64,000 bases of DNA from Sympetrum striolatum. Its lineage: Eukaryota; Arthropoda; Insecta; Odonata; Libellulidae. The translations under genes were made by a program, and so were the position numbers. The notes beneath the pieces were generated by a model, which was not told the DNA's origin, ran no database searches, and was given only the letters and a program-made list of their open reading frames with translations. Each line of letters opens with the position of its first letter. The stretch's first letter is position 1. Location: contig OX388344.1 in the NCBI GenBank assembly GCA_947579665.1, forward strand, positions 9,976,346 through 10,040,345. The letters are read 5' to 3'. This document shows positions 11,130 to 26,100 of the stretch, one piece after another.

Positions 11130-14100
11130 GTAAGTTATCACCCTTTCTCTTGTATTAATTGGATTAACTTTTTAGTGAAATAGTTTTACTTAGGTACATT
11201 AACGTAAAACTTCGTTACATTCAGTAGTACATATACAACTTATTCATAGATATTTCAGCAGCTATATTTAAAACATTTTGATTAGCTGTTGCCAATTATA
11301 AATATTTAAATTGCTCTTAAGTGTAAGATAGATGCGTTGCAACATATATTATTATCAGAAAACAGAACTCTGGAATACTGAAAAAGTGACACTGAAATGT
11401 TTAATAGGGTAGCATAACTTCTCTAATTGTAATATGGCTTTCAACAGAGAAGTTCAGATTATAAAAGAAGTAGCGTTGGTAAATGGGTATTCCCCTAAAA
11501 CAGTAGAAACCTTAGTAGAAAGGAAAGATAGGTTAATCACCTTCTACAGTGTTTTCCTAACACTTTTGCCACCAGATAAGTCATCCATGGGTAAGCTGGC
11601 TGGCGAACAACAAAGTGGATTTCTACAGTGTAGGCAACCCACAGGGAGACTTGTTTAAGGCAAAATAAAGACGGGTGTATATTCTTAAGTGCATTCTGTC
11701 GGCATGTTGCTCAGTCGGGGAGAAAGAAAGCGGCTGCAGAACGCAGTTCCAACTGGGAAATGAAACCAAATGTCTTCGCTGGCCAAAAAGGGGCATTTCA
11801 GCTGGTTCACAGTGAGACTCTTCCACTGGCAACCCAGATGGAGATGGATGCTTGGGAAAAATAGAAATATCTTCGACCCCTTATGGTCGTTTCTGTGGTT
11901 TAGTAAAAGATTCCTCAATATGGATTTTGTTACCCTTCCCTCCTTTCTGTCTCATTTAACCTGAATAAAATCCATCAACTCCGAATATATGTATCTGGTG
12001 ATGATTAGAATAGTAAATAAAAATCTACAGAAAATTAGAAAAATATAGGAAATCAGTCCAGCAAGTGCTCAGGAAAGGTAACAAAGTTTCCATTAAAGCT
12101 TGGATGTCTTGCTGTAGGAATTTCATTGGAGTTGGCTGCTGTTTATGAAAAGTTTTCACTGACTATTTGACATTTCTTCTGCAAACATAACTTAAAAGCA
12201 ACTCTTACATTTTTTTCTGTTATATATTAAGAAGCTGAATGATGAAACATCTTTGAATTGTAGTAGTGATGGTGAGTTCAATTCAGACTGAATAAGACAA
12301 AGATGATAACGATATTTGTGAATTGTGCTCCTCAAGCTCATCTGCATGATTTATTAGATATGCTATCTTCAGTAATCAGCAGCATTTGGAGAATTGTGAA
12401 TTTATTGAGATATTCTCTAATTATAAGTTCTGTTTTGGAGTAAGAAATGATCAGGAGTGAAAACATTATTGTGCACACAAAATAATTACCTTAGGAAGTA
12501 AGGGAAGTAGCTCATAAGAAGCAAAAATTTCTTTCCATCTTATCTTCAATATGCTTAAAGACAAAATTCGAACAGTACAACCAATTTTAGAGGGAAATGA
12601 AAGAAATCCATCATCTTCAAGCATATTTGATACTGAACAAAAAAAGGATTATATGCTCAATTTATTTGCCAATTACTTCCCTGTTTCTTAAAGTTTAATT
12701 TTAGAAGTAACAAATTAATAATATTCAAGGATTTTTCAAATCACTAACCAATAATAATTGAATTGGTGCCCAATAATAAAGAATTCATTTATATGTAAGA
12801 CAGCATATATGTATGTATATGAAAGACAGGAGATTGGAAGCTAGTATGCAATTGCTTAATAAATTCAGGGAAACTAAATGTGCCAAATGTACAACCAGTA
12901 TCATGCAGCAGCCTGCTCAGCCTCGGCCGATCTGACACTGAATGTAAGTTAAGAGGAACAGGTTTATTAGTAGAACTATTCGTTTTGAAAATACATTCTT
13001 TCTGCCAACAATAATGGCAATAACAGAGTAAAGGTCAACTGGTGTTTGCACCCCCTGCAATGGGTCAAAAGGCAGCTTACAGGGTATTAATTTAGATGTT
13101 GCATATTTTTTTTTTATTTTGGAATGACTCAACTGGATCACAAATTCTGGTAGATCAACTTCTAAGGCTTTTTTTCCTTAATTCATGGCTATGGTAGTTA
13201 TATTTATTGCAGATAATCATCGAAAATTGATTTAAAGGTTGTTCAAAGAATTGCAGGGGCATTCTCAGAGAACAGGATTTCTCATCTCTGGCTCTCTGAG
13301 GATTAAAACTGTTGACATTTGGAAATGTTAGTCCAGATTGTTGATTCACTTTCAGCTCGACAAAATTTAGCTTCCATACCTCCTTCCTTCCTTCATTAAC
13401 TCCTTCCCATGGCTAATGCTAAACTAAGTGTAGCTAATGTACAGAAATTTTTCACTTTCAAATCACTAAAAAACTTCTTCTTTCTTAGATTTGTAAATCA
13501 AGTCCGTCCAGAATACGTGATTTTTTTATCATTATCTCACAGAAAATGAGGCTACCCCACCCACAAACCATTAAACTCGTGTGTGCCGCATGGAAACACT
13601 TTGCAAAGAAAGACTTGCATTCGCATTTACAATGTTACCTAAATACACACTTCTACAGGGTTTTCACATACTTCTTTTCAATATCCTTGATTGTCAACAG
13701 TTTTGTATAACATGAGCAGCTCTTGCCCCTGACTATACATTGGTTTCATTATAGACATTTTAAGTATAAGTTTTAAGGAGCATATTGAATATATTAATAG
13801 TACAATGGCTAAGGAAGTTACTTTTCTGTAGTTAGTTCTTGGTAGTAAGTAATTTCATATTTATATTGCTACTTTTAGATAAATAAAATACAGCATTGTT
13901 CCTTTACTATTAAAAACTTCATATTTCAGATCTGGGTGGGCATCCTATCATATTCTTCACAATTTCTACAATATTTTACCAAATGATGTCATGGATCTGG
14001 AGAAAAAAGTACCACAATATATTTATTATCAACCATCCTTCAGTGGTAAATGTATTTTTCTACATTTCAATCATTAATATTTGAATAAATTATAAAATGT

Positions 14101-17100
14101 TGTTATTCTTTATAAAGGACGAGCACAAATGGAAGCATTTTGGCTGCCACAATACTTGTGGAGATCTGTCCCTAGCTCTGTTGCATGGCGCTTATTACGT
14201 GCTGCTCAAAGTGGCTGTCATAGAGAACGAATGAAAGCCGTCAATTCTCTGGCATTGCTAGAGAATCTAGAAGGTACCTCAGATAATAGGTTTATTCTTG
14301 CAAACTAGGTAAGTTTTGCAATAGACAATAAGTATTCTCTATGCACACAGAGATTTGCTTTGAACATTTGTTATGTTTTGCTTTATGTTTGATGTCCTCA
14401 CAAAGTTCAAAGTATCCATTGTGTAATAGTCTAAAATAAATATTAATTTCTGACAAATGCTTGGTACTTGGGTTTATAAAGAAGTTGGTAATGTATATAT
14501 AATATGATTATTCATAAATTTAAAATAATATTCAACAATTATTAAAAAAAATCATATGTATCAACCCAATGGAACTGTAGGTTCTCTTTGAAAAAGTGAT
14601 GATATTGTTATTTGGATGTGTGATACTTGAAGGAAAATGTTTTATTACTTGCTAGTAATTTCTCATATTTACTTGCAAGGAAACTTGTAGGTATCTTGTA
14701 TTTTATTTATTATTATTTTCTTTAATTAGCAAACTTATCAGCTATAATCTTTGAACCAGGTTTTGATTAATTTTCCGAAGAGATTTTTCTGATGATTATG
14801 TACTCAGCATTGGCTGTAAATGTGATTCTTACATTGTATATCTATTTATATATACAAGTAAAATGTTGCTTGCATACTGCATGCGGATCGACAACACTCA
14901 TTTCACGTTGGCATTATATCGGGACGGTCCTCAAAAGAAAAAAAAAAAAGGATTGAAAATATTCTTAGAATTCGCTTCAATTTAATAGTCTGGCATCGAA
15001 CCCGGGTCTTACTGATTAAATTACTATGCAGCACACTATAAGTTTCAAGTTTCCATGCCATCGAGAAGGGGTCCAAAAATAATCTTAAAAATCGCAACAA
15101 TGCATTTTAAACGGCCGATTTTTGCCCCGACCTAGCATTGAACCAAGGATAATTGTCGAAGATGTTTTTTTGATTTTCGTTGGATATGCACGGCTCCTAA
15201 TGATCCCTCGAATTTCAACTCTCTACTTTTCCGGAAAGTGCCTCAAATTAATTTTCGAAAATCCCCACCATGTATCCTTATGGAGAAAATCAGGACTTTG
15301 GGGCCTTCTGGAATCGAACCTATGACACTGAGGTTGAAAGTCGGCTTTTTCCTGGTGGTTACACGTTATGGCCAATACGTCGTAAAAATTTCAAGTTGGT
15401 GGAACATGGTTAGAATTTTGATCGCCTATGAATGAATGAATGAGTGAGTGTGTATATAGGTATATCCGGAGAAGCGTCTATATATAATAGATATATACCA
15501 TGGGCATAGCCAGGTTTTGCCAGGTCTAGAGCCACTTAGTAAACACAAAATTGCCTACACCCCAGGGACAGGAAAACCTTTTGTTTTACCCAGAACGCAA
15601 AGAAAATAGATACAGATTTATATCTCCTTATGTATCTTGTGTATTATCAGTGGCCTGTGAAATGTTATTTATCTTAAGATTTGTATAATTATCTTCAATT
15701 TCTATACCACAATGAATGAGCATTGTGTAAACAATGCAGTCATTCTTTGTCAGATTATGCAATATTTAAATAGAGGTAAAACAAAAAAAGAAAATTCCTT
15801 TACTATAAGGCTTCAATCCAAGATTCTGTAAAATCACTTCCTTGAATCTCCAAGATCCAGGTTTCGGAGCACTGGTTTCAACCATGATTTTCCATTCATC
15901 GTTTTATGAAAATAAATATATTCTAACAATATATCATATATAATGATAAAGCATAGCAATTTTGTCTACAATTAACCCATCGTAACAATTATGCCCCTCC
16001 GGCAATAACACACAAAGTGGATATGAGGGATTTGTAAAACACTAATGCAAAAAAATTACATATTGCGATGAAATTTTGAATATTTGTAAGGAATAATTAC
16101 CATAAATAAATTGAGTGTGAAAAATTAGTAAATAGAATATTGACTGGTGGAATTCCTTGCACGTGTTACGTGGGATAGAATTAAACTATTTGAAATAGTC
16201 ATGAAAACTCCTTCCCCCCCTCATAAAAATGTGTCTTTCCTCCAATAAAGAGAAAGAACTTAAGGGGGATAATTAAATCAACCCTACAGAGTTATGCAGA
16301 CTCACTTGTTCTTTCATATGGATTCATAGCCACACCTTTTTGAGATACATTTGACACTAGTTTATTTATTTATTTGTGAGTACTACAATTAGGCATCAGT
16401 CTAGGTGGTAGTCATTCCTGTGGGGGGGAGGGAAAAATATAATAATCTGCTGGTAATCACACTAGTCGAGAAGAACCCCCTGAAGGCAGTACTTCATGAC
16501 GCAGTCCTTCAGTGCTGAAAATATCCACAACCTCACCCCACTTTAGTTTTCTAGTTATCACTGCAAGAGGGTTCCCCTTCCGATTAGCTCTAAGAGTTCC
16601 AGTACAATGAGTCCTTCGCTCTGGTAAACGGTGAGACAAATCAACGCTGTTGTAATAGTTGTCCATGAAAAGAGACCTTTCACTGTCCAATCTTCCTTCC
16701 ATCAACTTCCATAAAACATTGCTGACAGGGCCCAACCCGCCTACATCAGAATCAGAGGACCAAGTATACATGAGAAATATTAAAACCAAGCCGGAAGGTT
16801 CGCCAGGGTTTGGATGTTTTGCAAAATGCAAAGCCTGAAGAATAAGGATTTGCAAAATTCCCCCAATTGCTAAATATTTCTTTGCGAAGAAATCTTCTCT
16901 CCATCCTACATAAATAAAAATTGAAATTAGGAGATGGAAAATTCTCTCAGATATAGCATTGTCAACAAGGCTTGGTGGTATTAGACACTAAATTGAAAAC
17001 TAAATATAAATATTACAATTACCTTACTCTTAAAGCAGATGGAATTCCTCTTGTTATGGAAAATAGCTTCTTTCTTTCTTCTTTTGATTCAAAACTTTCA

Positions 17101-20100
17101 AAAAGAAGCACATCAATCAGCGATAAACAAAAACGTAGAACTCGTAAAATACATAACTGTGATAATGGAGGAGGGAGGGGCGCAAAATAAAAAAACTGAA
17201 AGTAAATCTACAATACTTGTTTGTATTTATTAAGTAACTTAAAATGATAAACATTAGGGAGAAAACGCTCGTAGAACAGCTATAATATAAAACGTGAAAA
17301 TGATAAATATATAATAGCGACAACTGGGGAGGGGGGGCATTCTCATGGTAATATTACAAAACGAAAAAAAAAATGACCTACATGTATATTTTTATCAAGT
17401 GACTCAAAATAATAAACATCAGGATGAAATGAAATGATTTGGTTCTTTAAAAGAAATAAAGGAATATGAAAAAATGTGCTTAATTACAACTAGAAAACAA
17501 TTCACTAAAAAAAAGAAATCGGTCGCACAGCAAAACTACTAGAGATAATGCAAAAGAGCCTTACCAACGACTGAAAAGGATAACAGAAGCGCTATGGGGT
17601 GGTGCTGCTCGAAAATGGCCTTCGAAAAGTAAACCAAATTTTGGTGAAGATCGTTGTCAGCCGTCACCGGATAGCACCCAATGATTGATGATCATCATCG
17701 GTCGGCTTTCAACGTGTTAAATGTTACTCCTACTTATAATATTGTGCCTCAGAAACCAAAAGATTGATATTTATGGTAAACCCACTTAAACCAATGGCAT
17801 AAGTTTATAATCACCATCATTTCCATAAACATGCTTCCTTCAATAGATCTTTCAGTCACTATTCCTGTCAGCTCAATAGAAATACCCAGAACTCAGAGAT
17901 ACTCAGAGAAAACTTCATTCTTAAGCTTTATTTTACCATGCAAATATTATACTGTAGAAATTTAATGCAGCTGAAAGATCCTTTTATTTCAAATATCACT
18001 TCTGAATAATTAATAAAAAATTTGAAACAATAAATAACGTAATGCATTCACTCGCATATGTATAATTAAAATTCTCGAAGCATTTACACATTTTATTAAG
18101 TATACATACAAATACATAGATCACTTAGGCGTAAAGAAATCATTGATTTTGGTTTGCTTATTTCTTTTTGTAACAAATTTTTAAATTTAATTGTACATTA
18201 ATAGGGCTACCTCGCTGTTACCTTTTGAAATGCAAAATTTCTTTAACAGTTCAATATGATGCTACGCATTGGCATACGATACCACATGCATCTCTTCCAC
18301 TATAGGCTCAGGCTCACTGTCATCACTTTCACTGATTTCCTCATCTCATCTCCTTCATCAAGAGTACTTTTAATAATTTCTTTCATGCTACCTTCGTGGT
18401 CCACAGTCAACAAATTAGAATCAGTGCTCGCATATTCAGCTTCATTTAACAAAATTTTAAACTGCGAGACATTTGTAACATCTTCCACCTCTGGTGGTAA
18501 TTCATTGTTACAGAACCCCAATTTAAGAAAACAATTACACACGGTTGAACGGAGTTAGTTTTGTTGCAATAATGAATTGAAAATTGATAATCTGAGTATA
18601 GGCAACCCGGCATTACACACCAGCGCCAGCCAAATGGGTAGAATATAACCCGCTGTTTGCGGGTAATTCTGTAATATTATTAACATTTTCTTTTATTATA
18701 TCGTTTCCTTGTTACTCACTGATGGACTTAAGAGCAATATTTCCATTCTTGCACTCGATATATGTGATCGAGTAACGAGTTCGTAACATATTTTTCTAGA
18801 ATCCTCTGGTATTCGGTGGTTATAATTACATTGGCTATCCTCTTAAAATTGATAGTAGTCCTGTAAAATATCATTCACAAGCGTGTTTTTTCATTTAAGG
18901 TTAAATAAATTAGTGGACTCCTTTACGTAATCTTACATAATTTTATCTTTTATCTCATAAGGAAAGGGTTGAAGGTACTTTGCACTTATGGGCGTGCACC
19001 CATCCCTTGGTAAAAATCCCAAGGAAAAACAGACTTGAAAAAAGTCTGATGGGGATGGGATTCTATGCATTCACGATGAATGCCCTTGAACACAAAGCTC
19101 CCAAAACGGCTTGTGAAAATGTTCTGGCCTAGATGGTTAAGGCAGAAGGAGGAATATCATGTTTTAGATTCCTGGCCCCATCAGACTTTTTCTAAGTCTG
19201 TTTTTCCTTGGGATTTATCTCACAAGCTTTTCTGAAAACTCTATTCACTCTGAAAAGTATGGTTTGCACATATTTTAGTTGAGAGAATTGGCTGACTGAT
19301 GTGAAATTGTGCCTCACCGATATTTATTTCTTTATGAAATTTGATTGTTTTTAGATCATGACTGTTTACAAATTGCTCAAGCATGTGATGTAAGAACCTC
19401 CATAGGTCTTGCAAGAACAAGAGGAGTTGATTTGCGCTTGTTTCTAAAACGTCCAGTGTATCCTCCTCCCATACAGAAAGAAGTAGGTTTAACATTGATG
19501 TTTAAGTAAAGACAACTTTGTTTGAGTTACATGTTGATGCATCATTTTTGATTTATCTCAAATGAATCTGAATTCTCAATTTTAGGATCTCATTGATCAT
19601 TGCCATGAAATGCTAGTTTCACTCAACAATGGAGAAGCACATGAATGTGTTCAATACTTTGTATCTCAAGTTCTTTCAGAAGTACAGGTAAGATTACTCT
19701 GCTGTCTGTTTTCTAATATTTCATAGTACTCATAATATTTTCTCTGTGAACCTCTGATAATTTAAGATGCTGTAATAAGTTCCTTATCATTAAACATCAT
19801 TGATACTATCAAAGAATTCATCTTTCTATTAAGAAAAACATTATCATTTTGTATTATTAATTATCTTCTGTGATTGTCTCGCTTTTCTCTCGGGAATAGA
19901 TTTGTAACCTCAATTTTTAAACCAATTTGATCAATTAGTATGAGAAAAAGTTTATCTTTTGCAGAATATGAGTCAATAGTTTATGTAGCTTCTTTGTAGA
20001 AAAATATGACCAATTTATAATTATTGATTGATTAGAAAGTTTAATTTCTATGCTTAGAAATTTCTTTGGTTACAATTTGAGCATAAATGTTTTTCGTGTA

Positions 20101-23100
20101 ATTTGTCATCAGAAACTATGGTCATATTTGGCTCCAGGATATTTGCAATGGACTGCAATTTGTGGACAAATTTTTTATTTATTATTACTTAATTTTTAAA
20201 CAATCAAATATTTTGAAGATGTTAAGATTTATTTGGTGAAAAATGTGGATTCTAAATGTAATGTGAATATTTTCATGGCCTTTGAACGTTGGAAAATTTT
20301 ACTAATTTTGCAATTTCGCAGAGAGTTAAACTTTATCCTTGGTAGCAACATTTCACGGCTGTTAACGTTGCCATTGACAGTTGAGCACAATGTTTAACTC
20401 TTTACATTTGATAGACTAAAATTTTCTCTCTTGAATCTTACTTCAGCTTATAGACCATCCCTTGTAAGATCAAACAATATCCATTCCTCATTTCAAAGCA
20501 TCGAGGTAGCTGTAAAGCTGAGATCACAAACAGATCTTATCCCATTCCTTCATGTTCATGTTTCTCAATCATTCCGTATAGTATAGAAGTTTGTTTTTAC
20601 AGATCTTACAATGATAATCATTACATTATAAGTGTTTCCAGGTGGAATCGAATCAATAGGGGCACCCACTTGACCATCCGTTACCTCATTTCATGTATAA
20701 CTCCCAGCATTACAATCCTACTTAGTTACTTTTAATATAGCCAAAATCGAAAGTTGCATAAATCTACGCCCGATCTCCACCGTGTGCGCTGCTTTTAAGA
20801 GAGAGATAGACGAGTGATAAGCGAGGCAAAGAGGCAGGGCTGCTTGATATCATTTGGGGATTGTGCCTACATCTTATCAGGGACTTGCTTAGGGAAGTAG
20901 ACATTACAGAGCATTTCTGGGGATTTAGATGTAGTCTCCACTTTTAAGGCCATTTATTTGTTTCATGTAATGCCTGCTGGAAATGGTAGCAGTTTTCAAT
21001 GCTATCAATTTTATTTAATAGTTTGCAGTCATCCGCAAAGAGCAAAGAATTGATTTTAGGGGAATGGAAGAGTGTAGATGGATCATCTATGTATAGCGTA
21101 AAAAGATATGGACCGAGCACACTGTCTTAAGAAACTCCCGAAGATATTACAGACCATTCAGATTTAATCCTGTCAATTATAACTGATTGAGTGCGATGTG
21201 TAAGATAGTTGTTTATCAGAGTCAGAAAGTTAACATTAACTCCAAAGCGGTGTTCTAATTTACAAAGAAGGAGGGTGTGGTCTACAGATCAAATGCTTTT
21301 GAGAAGTCTAAGAATGCGGAGTCTAACTGGGATTTATTTATAATAGAGCTAACAGCGTGACTTTGGAAAATAGCGAGGTTAGTTAATGATGACAGATGTG
21401 GTAAGAATCCATGCTGATTAGCTGACAGATAGGGAGAAGTAAAGTAAGATAAACAATTTACTATTATTTTTATGAAGATAGAAGAAGTAACTGAGCAACA
21501 AATCATGGTTCTGGAACTAAAATTCTACTATTTGTAATTACGGCCAAAATTACACTTCATTCTACTTTATAAAAACTTAGTTGCTTATAAGTGAAATCTT
21601 TGTCATATTGATGTGCTACATTCTCTAATGGGTCGCGTCACATATTTTCTATCTCTACCAATCCAATATAAAAATTTGCTTTTTCCTCAGTTGCTCTTTG
21701 TATCATAAGCAGGAATACAAATCATATTCTTTTTAGTTTAGCTATTCCAAACTTTGCAAAACATTTTTTAAGTTGGACGTAACCTCTGAAAAATGCTATC
21801 GTGCAGCCCAGTTTATGTGTTGGCTAAAAATATTTTATTTCTCACGCGAAAAAGAAATTGTCGCAAGTGAAATTGAGATAAATGTTAAAATTTTAAATTA
21901 TTGTTAGTTTTGGGGTGATATCTTGAATAGTATTTTAGGTTTTGATTTTTATATCTGATCTGATTTGAGAAAGCGGCAGCTGAATGTTAACCTCCGATCG
22001 AAATCTAGGAATGAGCCCTTGATTGATGATTGTTCCCTTTGAAGGTACAAAAACACTATAGTAGTATGCTCAAGTAATCCTGCTGCCAACACAACTGTTC
22101 ACATTGTCACCTGTCCCTCAGGGGCCACCATCTGCGTTGCCTCTGGTCACCCTTATCTTGGCCAACTCCCATCTGAGATTGCTTGTATCTATATCCTTAT
22201 CTTATGGCTCATTTTTTAAATAACCTCTTTCCATGCATTATGAAGATGATAACCATCCTCATAGTTCATCTTATCAGAGGTCTTACCTATTTCAATTGCT
22301 TCCTGTGTTACCCCTGGGTAATAGGGTCTCTGTTTTGAAATTAACCTAGCATCATGAAATCACATTTTGTATCGCACTCCATTCCAATCATGCTCAGCAA
22401 TGGCAAATAGATAGAGATGTTTCTTTTCTGTTAATCTGACATGTTCTCCCATTCAAATTATTAGAGGCCTGTATGTTTCTTCAATGTTTGACTTCCCACT
22501 GGAACTGGGAACATTAATGTTGTATCAAAATAAATTTTAATAAATAAATAATATGTTTGTGTTTAGCAAGAAGCCTCGTAAGATTTATATTATAGTTTGT
22601 GGCCTTCTCCCCTTGAAATATTTTCCTGCATACACAGCTGATCCTTTTCACTTAAGCTCGGTTCACACGGTGTATGTTTTCTAGCTTGATTCTTTGCGTG
22701 GAGCCCTGCATGCTCGCTAGCACGAAAATTTGGTGTCTGCCTGCTGCTGGGCATGCTCCCTTGCTGGATTTTGAGGAATAGGACAAGTGCTATTTTTCCT
22801 GCATGTTTCGCTGATGGTTGGTTGCTATGCGTTGCTAGCTGAACTATTTATTGCTAGCGAGCATGCAGAGATCCACGCAAAGAATCAAGCTAGAAAACAT
22901 ACACCGTGTGAACCGAGCTTTAATCAATGAAATCAATATTTTTATAACTAAAATAAGCTTGATTTGTTAAGTAAATGGTTCCATGCTGTATGTAAGTACC
23001 CTATGTAAGTTTAGAATAGAAGATAAGCAATTGTTTTGGAAACAGATGAAGAACTTTCTAAATAAACTGACATTCAGTTTACAAAATTTTTCATGTTTCT

Positions 23101-26100
23101 CTTGTGCCTTGCGATTGGTGTTTTGTTATCTTTAAGCCATCATTCTGTTTACTTTTTCCTTGTCCATTTATTATAATTCATCCTAAATAAGGTGCTAGAG
23201 GTAGATGACCCTCCCCCATCAAGATTTGTTGTATTGGAATTTTCCTAAGATACAATTACTTTTGCTGCTTTTAATTTGGATTAATTCTGTGGAATTTGAC
23301 TGATGTAATTGTTTTTATATATTTTAGGATAGAAGAGCTCAGTATTCTAGCCGGATCAATGAAGAATACATTCTCACCCTTTGTTTGAAATCAATTTTGC
23401 ATCACTCAAACTTGCCCACTCATTCTAATGGTAATTAATAACCATTTTTCTGTACCTTTTCTTTTGTTTGACTCAAAATGCTTTTATAGAATTATTCTAA
23501 ATTATGGAAGTTTTATTTGAAAGTAGACTTGTCTGAAAGGAAGTTTTTTAATTATCTTCAATGTTCCTACTTTAGAAATCATCAAGCTTGGGGGGCTGAA
23601 GTTGCTGATGGATATTTATTATCATTACCCTGAATCTTACCATATCCTTTCAATTGTTGCCAAAATCATTGCTAATGTTTGTGAACCTCAACATGCTAAG
23701 AGTGTCATGCTTTCAGGTAAGTGTGGTTTTGAATGGCCTTTGGAAAATCCTCACTACTTGTTATTTTGTATTACTGTTTGTCACACCGTTATGACCTAAT
23801 TGTCTTACATTTTTCTAAGCATTGGATAATTCCATACCAGTTCAACCTTCTCCAGCCATCTTAGATTTTGATCAAACTTGGTATGTGGCTATTCATGTAA
23901 GTATGAAAAGCTTTTCTTATCAACTCATTTTTTTACTTGAGCTGCCATTAAAAGTTGAGGTGCAAATGCAGGTTATTTTCATTCCTGTTTCCCTAAATTT
24001 TAAATGTCTGTCAAAATATGCGAGTTGAGATAGAGAAGAAAATCTTTGCATGGTTTCATGAACAGATGGAACATTTTCATCAAAATCTGAGATGTTTGGT
24101 GTCAAAATTTAATTTTTTCGGGGTAAATTGATGTGGGTCATTCCATTGTTAATTGTACAGCAAACAGCAAAAAAAAGTTACCACGCCTGATCCAACAAGA
24201 AAAACTAAGTCCAAATTTCGGGCCTGCGAGCCTTTCTCTCGAGAAGAGAGAAATGAGTATCTGATGTGGACTGAATGAAAATCATCATAAATCGCTTGAT
24301 AAATCCACTGTCCTAAAATTGGATCAATGGATTCCTTATGGTTTCAAAGTAATGGCTTCCAGTAAATACTATAGTAAAAGGCCAGCAGTAGACGTCCTTT
24401 TGGTAAAATTCTCGAGATTTTATTTCTCATAAGTTACTCCTCTCGTATTTTTAGCTATTTACTGATCCATTAATCCATTCTGAAGTGTATTAGATTTTTT
24501 TTATTTTGAAGTCCTCAGTATTTTAAGAAGACTATCTTTTATTTTATCAGTTATGAAAAATGATAAGACTGCTATCCGTAGAATTGTCACTTTTGGATGA
24601 CAATGGATTAATCGACGTCTAACCAAACTTAAGACTTAGCTAGAGCTATGACTTACAGTACTTGGCACAGGATGGGCAAGTTATTGCGTATGAGTTACAG
24701 TAATGACCATTATAATTGAGTTTAAATACGTATTTAAACAACCTTAAATCCTTAGTTTGTATTCTATAAACCAGGTTAGATCGACTAGCAAATTTTATAA
24801 GTGAATCAAGATGAGTTTAACGTTTTGGCTATCATCAACACTGAGAGAAAAAATGTATTCCCTCGCTTTTGGTGGCTTTTTATATTAATTTTAAAGGTTC
24901 TTAAAATCTACGAAACTAATAACCGTGTCTATCATTTAATGGAATAAAAGAATTGAAAACTCTATACATCCAATGATAGTAATAAAAAAGAACCAAAGGA
25001 ACGCTAGTTTACGCAAATAGCTATTTCTTGAATTTTCCCGTTTTATTGTTGATTGATTTGTAAGGATATCCCGAAGGTTTATGAACATCATTGGTTAGAA
25101 GAAATACAGAAAAAAGCCTGAAAAGATGATTGTAAATATTGAGAACAGAATATAGGAATTGGCATTTCCGAAGCTTATGTTTCTATAGGAGTGATCTTTT
25201 TATGGTTAATTTATTTTTAATTCTACTCCTGAAAGCAGAGACGGTCCGAGACATGGGCAGTCTGGGAGACCATTCACAGTGTTTGTGGGCTCTTCTCAGA
25301 TCCCTTGATGATTCTCAATGATAAAATTATACGCGTAGCTTAGGTAATTTTAGTGATTACACCCGCTCACAATATTTAGTTAAACTTTCTTTTATCCACT
25401 AAGGGGAACTAGTTCTAAACGTCTGCCTGCCCAAAATGTCAATAATCTTCGGATTACCTCTTCCCAATGATTGGAATCAATTTCAATTGCGAAGGAATTC
25501 AAAAGAATTCCTTCGCAATGGATGCAGCTTTCTTTAGTCATAGTTCTCTGAGTAATTTCCTTATAGTCAAATTGATTGAAGAAGCCGTTACTTGGTGAAA
25601 CAGCGTTATATAAGAAATTGTGAATCTTTTTCCTTAGTTATTTCTACCATTTCCTATAGTCGTTGAGCTATAGGTATATTTTTATGGAAATTACATTTAG
25701 TAAAACTGCTAAATCAGGCGTAATCAATCTGAGTTGCCCTTACATCAGTAAAAGCCGTTTAATAATTAAAATTTAGGCTTCGTATTTTCCCCTTCCTTTT
25801 TTTAATGCGAGGCCAGTATAGTCCATCAGCCATTATCAGATACAGCACTAGAAGTACTGACATCTCATACTTATTACCCATTATTACTCTTAAATAAGAT
25901 GGGTAAAGCTTCCCTTCTTGGGAAATATTTATAAAATCGGAACTTTTTCGAATGGTTGATCTCATTTACATTCTCTTTGGCTGAACCATTGAAATAATAT
26001 TTTTCTGGTCACCTTCTAACCTGCATTATTTTGTCTTAAAATGGCTTAAATCATTTTCTCAATCTTGTAATTGAACCATTTTCTCAATCTTATAAATAGC

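Noticed and set aside
11434..11658. Possible SERAC1 alternative exon
   Set aside because: No fitting splice sites or similarity to SERAC1; motif fits a Penelope-like element instead.
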